NCBI GenBank assembly: GCA_963989385.1
Contig: OZ022515.1
Location: forward strand, 8,712,803-8,776,802
From: Ctena decussata
Lineage: Eukaryota; Mollusca; Bivalvia; Lucinida; Lucinidae
Length of the DNA stretch: 64,000 nucleotides
Direction: 5' to 3'
The translations under genes and the position numbers were made by a program. This document shows positions 1-10,079 of the stretch, one piece after another (positions within the stretch are counted from its first letter, which is position 1; each line of letters begins with the position of its first letter). The notes under the pieces were generated by a model. The model did no database searches. It was given only the letters and a program-made list of their open reading frames with translations, and was not told the origin of the DNA.

Positions 1-396
1 GGAGAAGGTTTGCTCTTGTTCGTCTGTCCGACTGTCTGTCCTCGACTGGGACTGGTCGTCCGTCTGTCTGTCCTTATCCGAGTCTGTTCGTCTGTCTGTC
101 CGTAGGACAGTATTTTTTCGTTCATCCGTACAACACTAGTGTCCGTGTGTAGTGATTAACAGGGCTAATTGACCTGCCCGGGTGTGCTGATTGAGGCTGA
201 ACGGACAAATACTTATGCGAATAAACTTGTGTGCAAAGTATAAGAAAACCAACATGATAGAACAAGTAGTGTAATATACTATTTCAGGACAATTTAACAC
301 TTAAGTTGAGTAACAACAGTTAAAGTGTAAGAGCTCATTCCCTTCATATTATTAAGGGACTCATTCCCTTACAATTAGGGATCTAGTCCCGTTACA
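1..396 (+). repeat. 5' LTR (partial) of young Ty3/gypsy element
   Basis: Bases 1-396 repeat 9188-9583 almost exactly; I see one difference, an A/G inside the gctgattg(a/g)ggctg word. The full 3' copy starts at 8522, so about 666 bp of this 5' LTR lie before the window. The visible part has GTCTGTCC-type short repeats near 20-105, an AATAAA at 220-225 and the terminal GTTACA. It is followed directly by a primer-binding site. The near-identity means a very recent insertion. Confidence 0.95.
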
Positions 397-399
397 TTT

Positions 400-412
400 T
401 GGGGGCTCGTCC
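400..412 (+). promoter_or_regulatory. Primer-binding site, tRNA-Pro type
   Basis: TGGGGGCTCGTCC begins 3 nt after the LTR end and matches the first 13 nt of the 18-nt site TGGGGGCTCGTCCGGGAT, known from gammaretroviruses as complementary to the tRNA-Pro 3' end. The last five positions differ. It is the likely start of minus-strand DNA synthesis. The same site recurs, better preserved, in the second retroelement at 20864. Confidence 0.8.
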
Positions 413-430
413 ATTCTTTTGAGTTAAAAT

Positions 431-2647
431 ATGTCTGAGGATAAGAAAGTGAAAGATATATATCCTGACCTTGACCTTGAAGCACTACAAACCATGCATT
501 TCCCTAAGCAATCTCAGGTTCAGCGAGTAAATACTGCTAATACAAGGGAAAGTCATGAAATTAGCCAAATGCACCCAACAAACACGGGCGCTAGGCCAAA
601 ACAATATACATCTACTCCTGCAAGATTTTGTGCTGAAGATAGTGTTTTTTCTAAAACAAGTTTTGAGCAGAAAAGTAAGTCAGATTTAGACTCTTTAATT
701 AAGCGGCAATTAGAGAAAATAAATGCTGTGACAGAAAAATATGAGCAAATTGCCTCGTCAAAATTAGGTCACTTAACATCTGAGCAGTTACTTAGTTTGT
801 ATGGTGAATCAGAATTTCCATCGTCTCATACTTCCGTCTGTGAGGATGATATAGACAATTCGCTCATTGCGCCTCAGTTAAAACCTGTCTTAAGCACTTC
901 CTCTTCAAAACAACCCTTTTTGGCTTCAAATGTTAGGTTTCAGACAAGTAATGCAACATACAAAGAAACAAGACCAATACTTAAGAGTGATAGGTCACAG
1001 TCCACCAACTCTAATGAAGTTTTAACTTCAGAACAAGCTGCGTTGACTTCAAATGCAATGTTTCAGACTACAAATACAACACAAATAGAAGCAAAGCCAA
1101 CCTTCAATTACGACAGGTCACAGTCCACTAAACCGAATGTAAGTTTTACTTTTCAACATGGCCTAGGATATGATGCTCCAAGAAATAATATTAACTTGAA
1201 AAGCCATACCACAGAAGTTATCAATCCCCCTCTGCAAAGGGACAGAGTTCCCTTTTCCGTTTCAGATGAATTAGGGCCCACATATCCTTCTGCAAATAAG
1301 CAACATTTTTTAGGGTCTGATACCACCAAAGCAAATGAAAACTTGCCTATAACTATGCAATCAAGCATAAATATTCCAGCTGATAGTTCTACTACTGGAA
1401 GTCAATACACGTTTAGGTTGCCGTCAGCCAAGCAAAGTGATACACTACCTTTCACATTGTACACTAGTTCAAATGCACAAAAACTTACAACAAATGTAAC
1501 AAGTGAATTTGTGTCTGATGATAACATACACCAACCATCTACTTTGAAAAATAGGTCACAGACAAGTGAGGCTACATTTCCGTCAGCAAAAGTTACACAG
1601 TCACATGACTTGACTGGTCATCATACTCAAAACACAACAGTAACAAGGTGCACCACAGTTCCATTTACATGTTACACTTCCTGTCAATGCGCTTCAAGTT
1701 TAGAAAACGCAAATACGCCTTCACTAAGACCTTTCACAAGTAGAAATTTGCCTTCAACTTGTGCAAATAATCCTGTCTTGAATACAAACGTGCAACAAAC
1801 AGGGCACATCACAAAAAGGAAAGAGAAAGAGCCTGACAAATTTGATGGTAGAAATGTAGAATACAGAGATTTCATTGCCCATTTTGAAACAGTTGCATTA
1901 TGGAATAAGTGGGATCAAACAGAAAAGGCACAACAACTTGCCATGTGTTTGAGGGGGCAAGCCCAAAAACTTCTCGGTGAACTTAAACCAAATGAACTTA
2001 ATGATTATGACCACTTAAAGAAAATACTGTCTCAAAGATATGACCCTCAAGAACGCAGTGTTGCATACCGCTGTGAATTCCGTTCACGAAAGCGACAGAA
2101 AAATGAAAATCCATCTGACTTTGCATACGCACTAAAAAGACTGGCTTGTTTAGCCTACCCAGAAATGCCGTATGATTGCAGAGAAATTAATGTTCTTGAA
2201 CAGTATTTAAATAATGTAGGAAGTTCAGAATTGAAAGAGCATGTAATTTTTCGCCATCCTAAGTCAGTTGATGAAGCTATTGCATATACCGTAGAGTACG
2301 AAGCAGTAAAAGGCATTCAAATTTTTCCTTCAAAACCAAAAGCTGAACAGGAGCAAGGATTTGTTCAAGCACTAAAGTCAAATCAGAATTCAAAATCCGA
2401 GACAACACCAGACATTCAAGCATCATTAACCGACTTGTTACAAACACTTAATGTTTGCATGGAAAAATGGAACAAAACACTGCATGACTTACAGTGTGTC
2501 AACAAAAGCAAAGCACGCAAACGAAATTCAGATTATTCAAAGTACACATGCTTTTCTTGTCATGAAACTGGTCATATAGCTAGATCTTGCCCTAATAAGC
2601 AAACCAAGAAAGCTGAACAAAATTCTGTTCCTCTTTCGGAAAACTAG
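431..2647 (+). CDS. gag: Gag polyprotein of Ty3/gypsy element
   Basis: This 738-codon ORF would encode the structural polyprotein that forms the virus-like particle and packages element RNA. The first ~450 residues are Ser/Thr/Asn-rich with a degenerate internal duplication (two DRSQST blocks). A capsid-like region follows at about residues 460-640 (KFDGRNVEYRDFIAHFE..., then a Pro-poor helical stretch). A CCHC zinc knuckle, C-x2-C-x4-H-x4-C, lies at residues 707-720. The start is the first ATG after the primer site. The protease frame lies at -1; GGAAAAC at 2638-2644 directly before the TAG is a possible but non-canonical slip site. The ORF is uninterrupted, as expected for a young copy. An AGTAAGT near 673 resembles a splice donor. 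Confidence 0.9.
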   Translation: MSEDKKVKDIYPDLDLEALQTMHFPKQSQVQRVNTANTRESHEISQMHPTNTGARPKQYTSTPARFCAEDSVFSKTSFEQKSKSDLDSLIKRQLEKINAVTEKYEQIASSKLGHLTSEQLLSLYGESEFPSSHTSVCEDDIDNSLIAPQLKPVLSTSSSKQPFLASNVRFQTSNATYKETRPILKSDRSQSTNSNEVLTSEQAALTSNAMFQTTNTTQIEAKPTFNYDRSQSTKPNVSFTFQHGLGYDAPRNNINLKSHTTEVINPPLQRDRVPFSVSDELGPTYPSANKQHFLGSDTTKANENLPITMQSSINIPADSSTTGSQYTFRLPSAKQSDTLPFTLYTSSNAQKLTTNVTSEFVSDDNIHQPSTLKNRSQTSEATFPSAKVTQSHDLTGHHTQNTTVTRCTTVPFTCYTSCQCASSLENANTPSLRPFTSRNLPSTCANNPVLNTNVQQTGHITKRKEKEPDKFDGRNVEYRDFIAHFETVALWNKWDQTEKAQQLAMCLRGQAQKLLGELKPNELNDYDHLKKILSQRYDPQERSVAYRCEFRSRKRQKNENPSDFAYALKRLACLAYPEMPYDCREINVLEQYLNNVGSSELKEHVIFRHPKSVDEAIAYTVEYEAVKGIQIFPSKPKAEQEQGFVQALKSNQNSKSETTPDIQASLTDLLQTLNVCMEKWNKTLHDLQCVNKSKARKRNSDYSKYTCFSCHETGHIARSCPNKQTKKAEQNSVPLSEN

Positions 2648-2661
2648 GAAAGGCTGCCCTT

Positions 2662-3087
2662 GTGGCCGAAAGGCCAGCCTCTCCTAAAAGCACTGAACTG
2701 AAAAGGCCACAAATTAACAAGTTGTCAAACTCAAGTTTACTAGCAAAGGTTGTTATTGATGAACAAGTACATAAATTAATGGTAGATACAGGTTCCTCAT
2801 CAAGTTTGCTTTCTATTACAGTAGTAAATCAGCTCCTAGGTGATTTTAAAGAGGTACAACCGACTGATGCCTCCTGCAGGTTAACAACACCTGATGGTAC
2901 TCCTTTAGCTATTATAGGAAAAATAGTTTTGCAATTTTTCCTTGGTGATCAAATGTTTGAACATGAGTTTCTGGTTGCTAATATAGATTTGCCAGGCATC
3001 TTAGGTTTAGACTTTTTGGAACAATATGACATTGTTATCAAGGCGGCTAGTGCATCGTTACAGGTAGGAGACAAAATAATAGAGTAA
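2662..3087 (+). CDS. pro: Retropepsin-like aspartic protease of Ty3/gypsy pol
   Basis: This ORF would encode the aspartic protease that matures Gag and Pol. The catalytic loop is VDTGSSSSLL (active Asp in DTG), and the C-terminal motif is ILGLDFL. The frame is open from 2617, overlapping the gag end in the -1 frame, so it is probably made by -1 frameshifting and not from its own start; the listed start is only a GTG. The ORF ends at a TAA (3085-3087). The downstream RT ORF is in the SAME frame, so this single stop splits an otherwise continuous pol. It is either a recent inactivating point mutation or a readthrough stop; I favour mutation. Confidence 0.88.
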   Translation: MAERPASPKSTELKRPQINKLSNSSLLAKVVIDEQVHKLMVDTGSSSSLLSITVVNQLLGDFKEVQPTDASCRLTTPDGTPLAIIGKIVLQFFLGDQMFEHEFLVANIDLPGILGLDFLEQYDIVIKAASASLQVGDKIIE

Positions 3088-3117
3088 GAACGTGAAGATT
3101 CTGTCAAATGTGCAAGA

Positions 3118-6100
3118 GTGAAACTGTCTAAAAGGGCAATTGTTCCTCCTGAATCTGAAATGGTAGTTAAGGCTTATGTTAAAGGTCAGTTGATTTCAGA
3201 TGGTGAGGTTATGTTGGAACCCTATAAGACTTTAGGTATAAAGGGTCTTCTTGTCTCGAATTCACTAGTACAACCAGATAATGTATTAGTGTCTATTATC
3301 AATGTAACAAAGAAGCCGATTCACGTAAAACAACATAGTTTGGTAGGTAGTTTGACACCAGTCGTTAGTAGTGAAGCATTTCAGTCAGTGAGTGACGAAA
3401 AGACTAGCATGTTTACAGGTCTCACTGAAGTTCCTGAGCACCTACAAGATCTGATAAATGGTGCTAGTGATAACCTTACTAATGAGCAACAGGAATCATT
3501 AAAACATTTAATAGTAGATTATCAAGATATTTTCATGAGTCCTGATGGTAAATTAGGTAGGACAGATCTAGTTAAACACACCATAGATACTGGAACGTCA
3601 AAACCTATAAAAATACCGCCAAGAAGAGTACCTCAGAAACAAAAACAAATCATTGAGCAAGAACTTGACAAAATGTTACAAAATGATATCATAGAACCTA
3701 GTACAAGTCCTTGGTCATCTCCCATTTTATTAGTTACCAAAAAGGATGGTTCCATACGCTTCTGTATAGACTATAGACGTTTAAATGCAGTTACAATCAA
3801 AGACGCATACCCATTACCTAGAATGGATGATTCATTAGATGCTCTTTCTTGCTCCAAATGGTTTAGCACAATTGACCTAGTTTCTGGCTATTGGCAAGCA
3901 GAAATTACAGTATCTGATAGGCCAAAAACAGCATTTTTTTCTTGCCATAAAGGACTTTTTCAATTCAAAGTCCTACCTTTTGGACTTTCAAATGCCCCTG
4001 CCGTCTTTGAACGCCTTATGGAACTGGTCCTTAGAGGTCTGAATTGGGAAAAGTGTTTATGCTACTTGGACGATGTAATTGTCTTTGGGAAAACTTTTCA
4101 AGAAGCACTTGAAAATCTAAAGACCGTGTTTCAAAGATTTAGGGATGCCAATCTAAGATTGAAACCGTCTAAATGTGCACTGTTCAAAACTGAAGTCAGC
4201 TTTCTAGGACACATTGTATCAGAAGCAGGAATATCGTGTGATCCCAAGAAAACTGACGCAGTACAAACCTGGCCTGTTCCAATGAATGTATCAGAGGTCA
4301 AAAGCTTTTTAGGCTTAGTCGGATACTACAGACGATTTATTAAAGACTTTTCGACACTAGCTTTTCCTCTAACTGAATTGACTCATAAAGCAAAAAGGTT
4401 TATTTGGACAGAAGCATGCCAAGTAGCATTTGAAACGCTAAAATCCAGCTTAGTTTCTGCTCCCATACTAGCCTATACAACAGAAAATGGAAGCTTTATT
4501 TTAGACACAGATGCTAGTTTACATGGGATAGGTGCAGTCTTATCACAAGTACAAAATGGCGAAGAAAGAGTCATTGCCTATGCTAGTAGGACACTCAGTA
4601 AATCTCAGCAAAGGTACTGTACCACGTACCGTGAACTGCTTGCTGTAGTTACTTTCATTAAGTTGTTCAGGCATTACCTTTGGGGACGTAAATTCGTAGT
4701 TAGATCAGATCACTCTTCCCTCAAATGGTTAAGGAACTTCAAAAATCCAGAAGGTATGATAGCAAGGTGGCTAAGTGTACTCTCAACTTACGACTTTTCC
4801 ATTGAGTTTCGACGTGGCTCTTTCCATACAAATGCTGATGCAATGTCTAGGAAAACTCATAAAATCTGCAAAAAACCAACCTGTTCAGACTGTGTGAAAC
4901 TTGCAAAAATGAGTGAAAAGGTACCAAATGTAGTACCTACACAAACAGATCCTTTGATCATCAAAAAAGGTGTCATTATGCCTATTGTTGATCAAGTAGT
5001 TTCTAGTGCAGGTCACACGATTTCAGAAGACTCAGATTCTCAAAATTGTCATTCATTTGATTCTAGTCAGTTTTCATGGATTCAGACATGGTCCCACGAC
5101 CAAATAAAGCATTGGCAAGAATTAGATGCTGATATAAGTAGAATAGTTTCGTTAAAGAATAGTCATACTAGTCAGCCTCCCAGAGAAATAATTGCTGGAG
5201 ATAGTAGAAATGTCAAAGCCCTTTGGTCATTATGGGATTCTCTCATGGTAGAAAATGGTGCCTTACGATATATATGGCATAATGCAATAGATGGTAGCAC
5301 TAGTAGATTGCTGGTAACACCTCCAGAAATTAGAAAGGTAGTTTTTCAAAAGCTACACTCAGATAAAGTAGCTGGTCACTTCGGCAGAAGACGTACTGTT
5401 GATGCTATACGAAAACGATTTTTCTGGCCTGGCATGTCTTCTAATATCAGACTTTGGGTCAGGCAATGTGACTTGTGTGCCCGTAGAAAACCAGGTCCCG
5501 GTAAAGGAAAATCGCCCTTACAGCAATCTAAGTCATGCTATCCTTTATCCCGTATAGCTATAGATATCTTAGAATGTCCACAATCTACCAATGGTAATTT
5601 ATATATTATTGTAGTATGTGACTACTTTACAAAATGGACCGAAGCATATCCTGTTCAAGATCATACAGCTTTAACAGTAGCTGATAAACTTGTAACTGAA
5701 TTTATAACAAGATTTGGAGTACCTGCTGTTATTCATACAGATCAAGGGAGAGAATTTGAGTCCATCATTTTCTCTAGGCTCTGTCAAGTATTACAAGTCA
5801 TGAAAACAAGAACTACCCCATATAGAGCTCAATCTGATGGTCTCGTAGAACGTTTTAACAGAACGTTACTTCAAATGCTGTCTATGTATGTTAACAGCAA
5901 CCAGTCAGACTGGGATGATCAGTTACCATTCGTATTAATGGCGTACAGGTCTACTGTCCATGAGAGCACTGGATGCAGTCCAAATTTGCTAATGTTGAAT
6001 AGAGAATGTTCATTCCCAATTGACATTATAGCAGGAAATCCCCCAGCTCATCCCCAAACAAGTTGTCCGGTTCAGTATTTAAACTGGCTTACGTACACAG

Positions 6101-6588
6101 TAAATAAAACCCACGAATTTGCATTCAAGAACCTTAACCAAGCTGCGAATTCGCAAAAGAAATACTATGATGTTGGCTTGAAAGTCAGAAAATACAAACA
6201 GAACGAGTTTGTATGGAGGTGGTATCCACCTTTAGCAGGTTTAAAGCTTGGTTTGGGTTGGACAGGTCCCTACAAAGTTATAGATAAACTGTCTAGTGTC
6301 ACATACATAATTCAAAGAGATCCAGCATCAAAAACATTAGTTTCTCACGTAGACCATCTAAAACCTTACCAAGGAGATGGCACACCTAGAAACTGGCAAG
6401 TATCAGACACAAATACTGAACAAGACACAGAACGTACAGATACAAAAGTGTCTGACACTATAGCTGACGATACTGACAACACAGAAACAGTAGTGTCTAA
6501 CACAATAAACGACGACACACATGCAGAAGCATATCGCACTAGATACGGTCGAAAAGTAGTTCCACCATTAACATACTGCCCTCTATGA
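3118..6588 (+). CDS. pol: Pol: reverse transcriptase, RNase H and integrase of Ty3/gypsy element
   Basis: The 1156-codon ORF has domains in the usual Ty3/gypsy order. RT has SPWSSPILLVTKKDG, FCIDYRRLN and the catalytic YLDD at residues 316-319. RNase H has DTDASLHGIG near residue 462, then TYRELLAVV and RSDHSSLKWL. Integrase has an HHCC zinc region (about residues 747-790, ending CDLCARRK) and a DDE core with Asp in IAIDILE near 815, Asp875 and Glu911 (D-x35-E exact). A GPY/F-type C-terminal module lies near 1050 (GWTGPYKVID). I see no chromodomain. All catalytic residues are present, so the domain set looks intact apart from the upstream stop. The N-terminus given is the GTG after that stop; natural translation would continue from the protease. 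Confidence 0.95.
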   Translation: MKLSKRAIVPPESEMVVKAYVKGQLISDGEVMLEPYKTLGIKGLLVSNSLVQPDNVLVSIINVTKKPIHVKQHSLVGSLTPVVSSEAFQSVSDEKTSMFTGLTEVPEHLQDLINGASDNLTNEQQESLKHLIVDYQDIFMSPDGKLGRTDLVKHTIDTGTSKPIKIPPRRVPQKQKQIIEQELDKMLQNDIIEPSTSPWSSPILLVTKKDGSIRFCIDYRRLNAVTIKDAYPLPRMDDSLDALSCSKWFSTIDLVSGYWQAEITVSDRPKTAFFSCHKGLFQFKVLPFGLSNAPAVFERLMELVLRGLNWEKCLCYLDDVIVFGKTFQEALENLKTVFQRFRDANLRLKPSKCALFKTEVSFLGHIVSEAGISCDPKKTDAVQTWPVPMNVSEVKSFLGLVGYYRRFIKDFSTLAFPLTELTHKAKRFIWTEACQVAFETLKSSLVSAPILAYTTENGSFILDTDASLHGIGAVLSQVQNGEERVIAYASRTLSKSQQRYCTTYRELLAVVTFIKLFRHYLWGRKFVVRSDHSSLKWLRNFKNPEGMIARWLSVLSTYDFSIEFRRGSFHTNADAMSRKTHKICKKPTCSDCVKLAKMSEKVPNVVPTQTDPLIIKKGVIMPIVDQVVSSAGHTISEDSDSQNCHSFDSSQFSWIQTWSHDQIKHWQELDADISRIVSLKNSHTSQPPREIIAGDSRNVKALWSLWDSLMVENGALRYIWHNAIDGSTSRLLVTPPEIRKVVFQKLHSDKVAGHFGRRRTVDAIRKRFFWPGMSSNIRLWVRQCDLCARRKPGPGKGKSPLQQSKSCYPLSRIAIDILECPQSTNGNLYIIVVCDYFTKWTEAYPVQDHTALTVADKLVTEFITRFGVPAVIHTDQGREFESIIFSRLCQVLQVMKTRTTPYRAQSDGLVERFNRTLLQMLSMYVNSNQSDWDDQLPFVLMAYRSTVHESTGCSPNLLMLNRECSFPIDIIAGNPPAHPQTSCPVQYLNWLTYTVNKTHEFAFKNLNQAANSQKKYYDVGLKVRKYKQNEFVWRWYPPLAGLKLGLGWTGPYKVIDKLSSVTYIIQRDPASKTLVSHVDHLKPYQGDGTPRNWQVSDTNTEQDTERTDTKVSDTIADDTDNTETVVSNTINDDTHAEAYRTRYGRKVVPPLTYCPL

Positions 6589-7780
6589 AATGTTTTGGTA
6601 ATTACAGCGCGTAACATGAGACTACATGTTTATCAATCTTCAGTGACCTAGAAGATTAAACCATTTTATGTGGCTGTTTTTAAAATTTTACATATATATT
6701 AAACACGAAATGTTTAATATATTGCTCATAATTGCTTCATTTGCTCGGAGTAATATGAATAAAGAACAGTAGAAGACCAAGATTGTGTTTCCAATATAGC
6801 CTAACAACATTTTTGTTCTCACTGTTTATAGCCAATTGATTTTGTTTTTCGTTCATTTCAAGTCATTTCAATTCATTCTCTCAAATAAAGTCACCCTCCT
6901 ACATATGAAATATCTGTGCATATCATAGTGCACTCTTCTTTATTACTTTAACTTTACCTAGAAGTATCAGACTTCTCATGTCTGACATTTGTTTCATTCC
7001 TACTAAATGATTCTATTATACTTTTCAACAATATATATTCATACATTCTTATATGGTAATGTTTTGTTTTTGTGACTAAGCTTCACTTGACAGTCAGCTA
7101 TCATTTGTCCATTATCTAAATATGGTTTGATGTTGTTTACAGCTGATGGTTCACTTGAAAACTTTGTCACTTAAACATATACTTGCTGAGTCTGTTATGA
7201 GAATCAGTCTAATCTGTTTAAAGTGTAAAATACAGATAGTCGGCATTAGCCGTTCCATTACTTAAATATGGATAAAGGTTGTGCATATGTCAGATGTTTC
7301 TGTATTTGTACTTAACATACCTCTTTGGATCATATTTAATTTACAGGTTGCAGGCTCTGATTGGTAAAGACAACATATGTTGACATTAGTAAAGTTATTT
7401 TCTTGAAGTTGAGATACATTATGTATGTCGTTAGACCGGTCTGTATCTGCAATTTGGAAGTTACCGTTTCACTTCAGTATTTTTTTTTAGAGATTCACAT
7501 ATTTTGGGTACCCTGTTTGTGTTAATGGGTAGTTGCACTTTGTGTCTGAATATGTGCTAGTTAAAATGTGTGAATTTCAACTTGTTAAATTTGATCCAAT
7601 CCCCCTATCAGTCAAACTTTTGTCCTTGAAGTCTGTAAACAGCATTGTATGATTTCGTATAATGTGCCCGTCACATATCTGAGTCAAAACCATGCTGCAG
7701 AAAGAATTCATAATGCTTATTTCTATATATTATTATCAGAAGTTTCATAGATATTTTGTCCGCCTCGTTTCAGATTCAGA
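6589..7780 (+). other. Non-coding internal spacer between pol and accessory ORF
   Basis: About 1.2 kb with no ORF I can support. It has AATAAA words at 6758 and 6884, which could terminate gag-pol RNA. The stretch gtccgcctcgtttcag at 7758-7773 is a good pyrimidine-rich 3' splice acceptor 7 nt before the accessory ATG. This suggests the accessory ORF is expressed from a spliced or subgenomic RNA. The splicing is inference. Confidence 0.5.
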
Positions 7781-8371
7781 ATGTCTTCCAGATCAAAAGA
7801 TCCGTTGGGTCTTGAACTTCAATTAAGTGTTGACGAGGATGACCTGGATTCCTTGGACAATGACTTACGTCCAATGTTCGTATCGGGTATGGCGTGTCAG
7901 GTATCAGCATGTTCCAATCATCCGTACTACAGCATTAATACGTTATGGAAACATTGGAAGAAAGTTCACAGGCCTTACATTCCTCTGTTCAAGTGCATGC
8001 ATCAAAAGTCGGACGGATTGTGTGGATTCACAGCGACCACTGTTGGTGTTGTGAGAAAACACTGTATAAATGCTCATAAACTAGAACCTTCGAAGTTCAA
8101 AATTATTAAAGACATGGTTCTAAATAAAAACTATGTGAATCCAAAAGAAGTAAAATGTCCTAAGAGACCGTCTTCTATCAACGAGGAAGGCAGACAAGCT
8201 GCAGCTGCAGAGCGCCACTCGAGACCTATCTTGGGTCAAATTCAGACTGGAGAAAATGTGAACAGAGACGAAACAGTAACGATCATCAAACATACAGTGT
8301 CAGGAAAAACTCAATTCAAACCTCACATTTATCAGAAACCACATTGGAAACCTAATCCCCACCGGAAGTGA
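7781..8371 (+). CDS. Accessory C2H2 zinc-finger ORF of Ty3/gypsy element
   Basis: This 196-codon ORF lies between pol and the polypurine tract, in sense orientation. The N-terminus is acidic (residues 17-30). Two C2H2-like fingers are visible: C39-x4-C44-x13-H58-x4-H63 and C72-x8-C81-x12-H94-x4-H99. The C-terminus is basic and rich in Pro, His and Lys (KPHWKPNPHRK). Non-canonical Cys spacing and the lack of a TGEKP linker set it apart from ordinary tandem ZNF proteins. The position is where env or other extra ORFs sit in some Metaviridae, but there is no signal peptide or membrane segment, so it is not an envelope. It may bind nucleic acid and could be a captured host gene or an element regulator; I do not recognise the family. 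A likely splice acceptor lies just upstream. Its intactness in a young element supports a real coding function. Confidence 0.72.
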   Translation: MSSRSKDPLGLELQLSVDEDDLDSLDNDLRPMFVSGMACQVSACSNHPYYSINTLWKHWKKVHRPYIPLFKCMHQKSDGLCGFTATTVGVVRKHCINAHKLEPSKFKIIKDMVLNKNYVNPKEVKCPKRPSSINEEGRQAAAAERHSRPILGQIQTGENVNRDETVTIIKHTVSGKTQFKPHIYQKPHWKPNPHRK

Positions 8372-8509
8372 ACAGTCATGATTTACATTTTGTAAATCTT
8401 ATTTTTTGTCTTCTTTAGTGGTATTATTGTTTGTTTTCTGCTTGCCTTCTTAAAGTCTTTTACAACCTTTTTTTTAAACAAATGTTGTGTCTACTTGCAA
8501 TATTTGTTT

Positions 8510-8521
8510 GGAAGGGGGGAG
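8510..8521 (+). promoter_or_regulatory. Polypurine tract of Ty3/gypsy element
   Basis: GGAAGGGGGGAG abuts the TGTAAG start of the 3' LTR. In this element class the tract is the RNase H-resistant primer for plus-strand DNA synthesis. It fixes the LTR start at 8522. Confidence 0.9.
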
Positions 8522-9583
8522 TGTAAGGGATACATATACTAGGCAAGCAGAATTCTCGGTTGGAGGAGAATTGTCACATAAACGGTTTATTAGGTGTTGT
8601 AATAGTCTCCCTTGAGCTGAATTGAACAGAAAATTATGTCTGGAAAGTGCTATATATTGTGCAGTCTGCAGGTTCGAAAGCCGTTCTTTAATCAGCAATA
8701 TAATCTGTCTGAATTATGTATTTTCTCAGGTGCTTTCAGTTTGTGTTGTTAGTGTAATTTAGTTTCAACGGCTGAGAATTGGAAATATGCTAATGAAGAT
8801 GGCATTTGTCTATAATATCTGTTTGCTACTTAGTATAATTTATAAGCCACAGTCAAGTGTGACTGTATATTCTGATACAACTAATACGATTTTCAATAGG
8901 TACCAAGTTTTACCTAAGAAGTCGTTTTTGGGACACAAGTACCATGTTTTGCTTGATCTCAAATATCTAAAATCTAAACTTGGCTAAGTTTCCTGACCCC
9001 CTAACTCTGGTGTTGGGCTGTAAAATATGCACATTTAATCTAAGATAAATTTGCTAAATATTGTTAGGCTGTAGAGGAAACATAATCTGAAATCATGCCA
9101 TTTTTTTCATTAATGTAAATAAAATCATTCAATACAAATTACTTTTTCTTTCATATTCTCAAACAAGCTCAAAAGAAGAACCCGTAGGGAGAAGGTTTGC
9201 TCTTGTTCGTCTGTCCGACTGTCTGTCCTCGACTGGGACTGGTCGTCCGTCTGTCTGTCCTTATCCGAGTCTGTTCGTCTGTCTGTCCGTAGGACAGTAT
9301 TTTTTCGTTCATCCGTACAACACTAGTGTCCGTGTGTAGTGATTAACAGGGCTAATTGACCTGCCCGGGTGTGCTGATTGGGGCTGAACGGACAAATACT
9401 TATGCGAATAAACTTGTGTGCAAAGTATAAGAAAACCAACATGATAGAACAAGTAGTGTAATATACTATTTCAGGACAATTTAACACTTAAGTTGAGTAA
9501 CAACAGTTAAAGTGTAAGAGCTCATTCCCTTCATATTATTAAGGGACTCATTCCCTTACAATTAGGGATCTAGTCCCGTTACA
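8522..9583 (+). repeat. 3' LTR (complete, 1062 bp) of Ty3/gypsy element
   Basis: Starts TGTAAGGGA and ends CCCGTTACA, giving short inverted TGTAA/TTACA ends. It begins at the polypurine tract and ends where similarity to 1-396 stops. It contains GTCTGTCC-type short repeats at about 9208-9292 and AATAAA at 9407-9412. Small ORFs inside look accidental. With the 5' copy it defines an element of about 10.2 kb. Confidence 0.95.
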
Positions 9584-10079
9584 CAAACATATAGTGTTTT
9601 TTGTGACATAAAACTAATGATACGGAAAAAAGATGTTCCATAATGGTTTTCCCAGCGTTATTTTGTATAATATTTAGGGCAGGTCATCTTTTTATGCTGA
9701 CAAATTACTATTGAAAACGTTAAAGTGCACAGTACTGTTGACGTGACATACCATATACATGTATATGCAAATGATGTTTATAAGGACATCAAAATAAATT
9801 TGTTCGTATTGACAGTTATTCATTTTTATAAACTGCCATAAAACACGAATGGAATAGTGACTTTGCAGAAACATACCCATGTATAAAGGTGAAACACAAT
9901 CGGCAAAGCGGAACAATACATAATGTGTGAATAAGCTAAATAACAGATTGTTTCATTTACAAAGGGACACTGTAAGGCCTATAGGGTAGGGCAGAAATAT
10001 TCTAGGACGGCCATTCATTCTTCCCTTATTACTGTTGAACTATATTCACAGCATAACTAATCACTTTCCGTGTCATGAT
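9584..10079. other. Unannotated flank
   Basis: AT-rich sequence right of the gypsy element. Its first 4-5 bases should be the target-site duplication, but the partner lies outside the window. I see no gene or repeat here. Confidence 0.4.

Noticed and set aside
7781..8371. Envelope-like ORF of the gypsy element
   Set aside because: No signal peptide, membrane segment or cleavage site; Cys/His pattern is zinc-finger-like.
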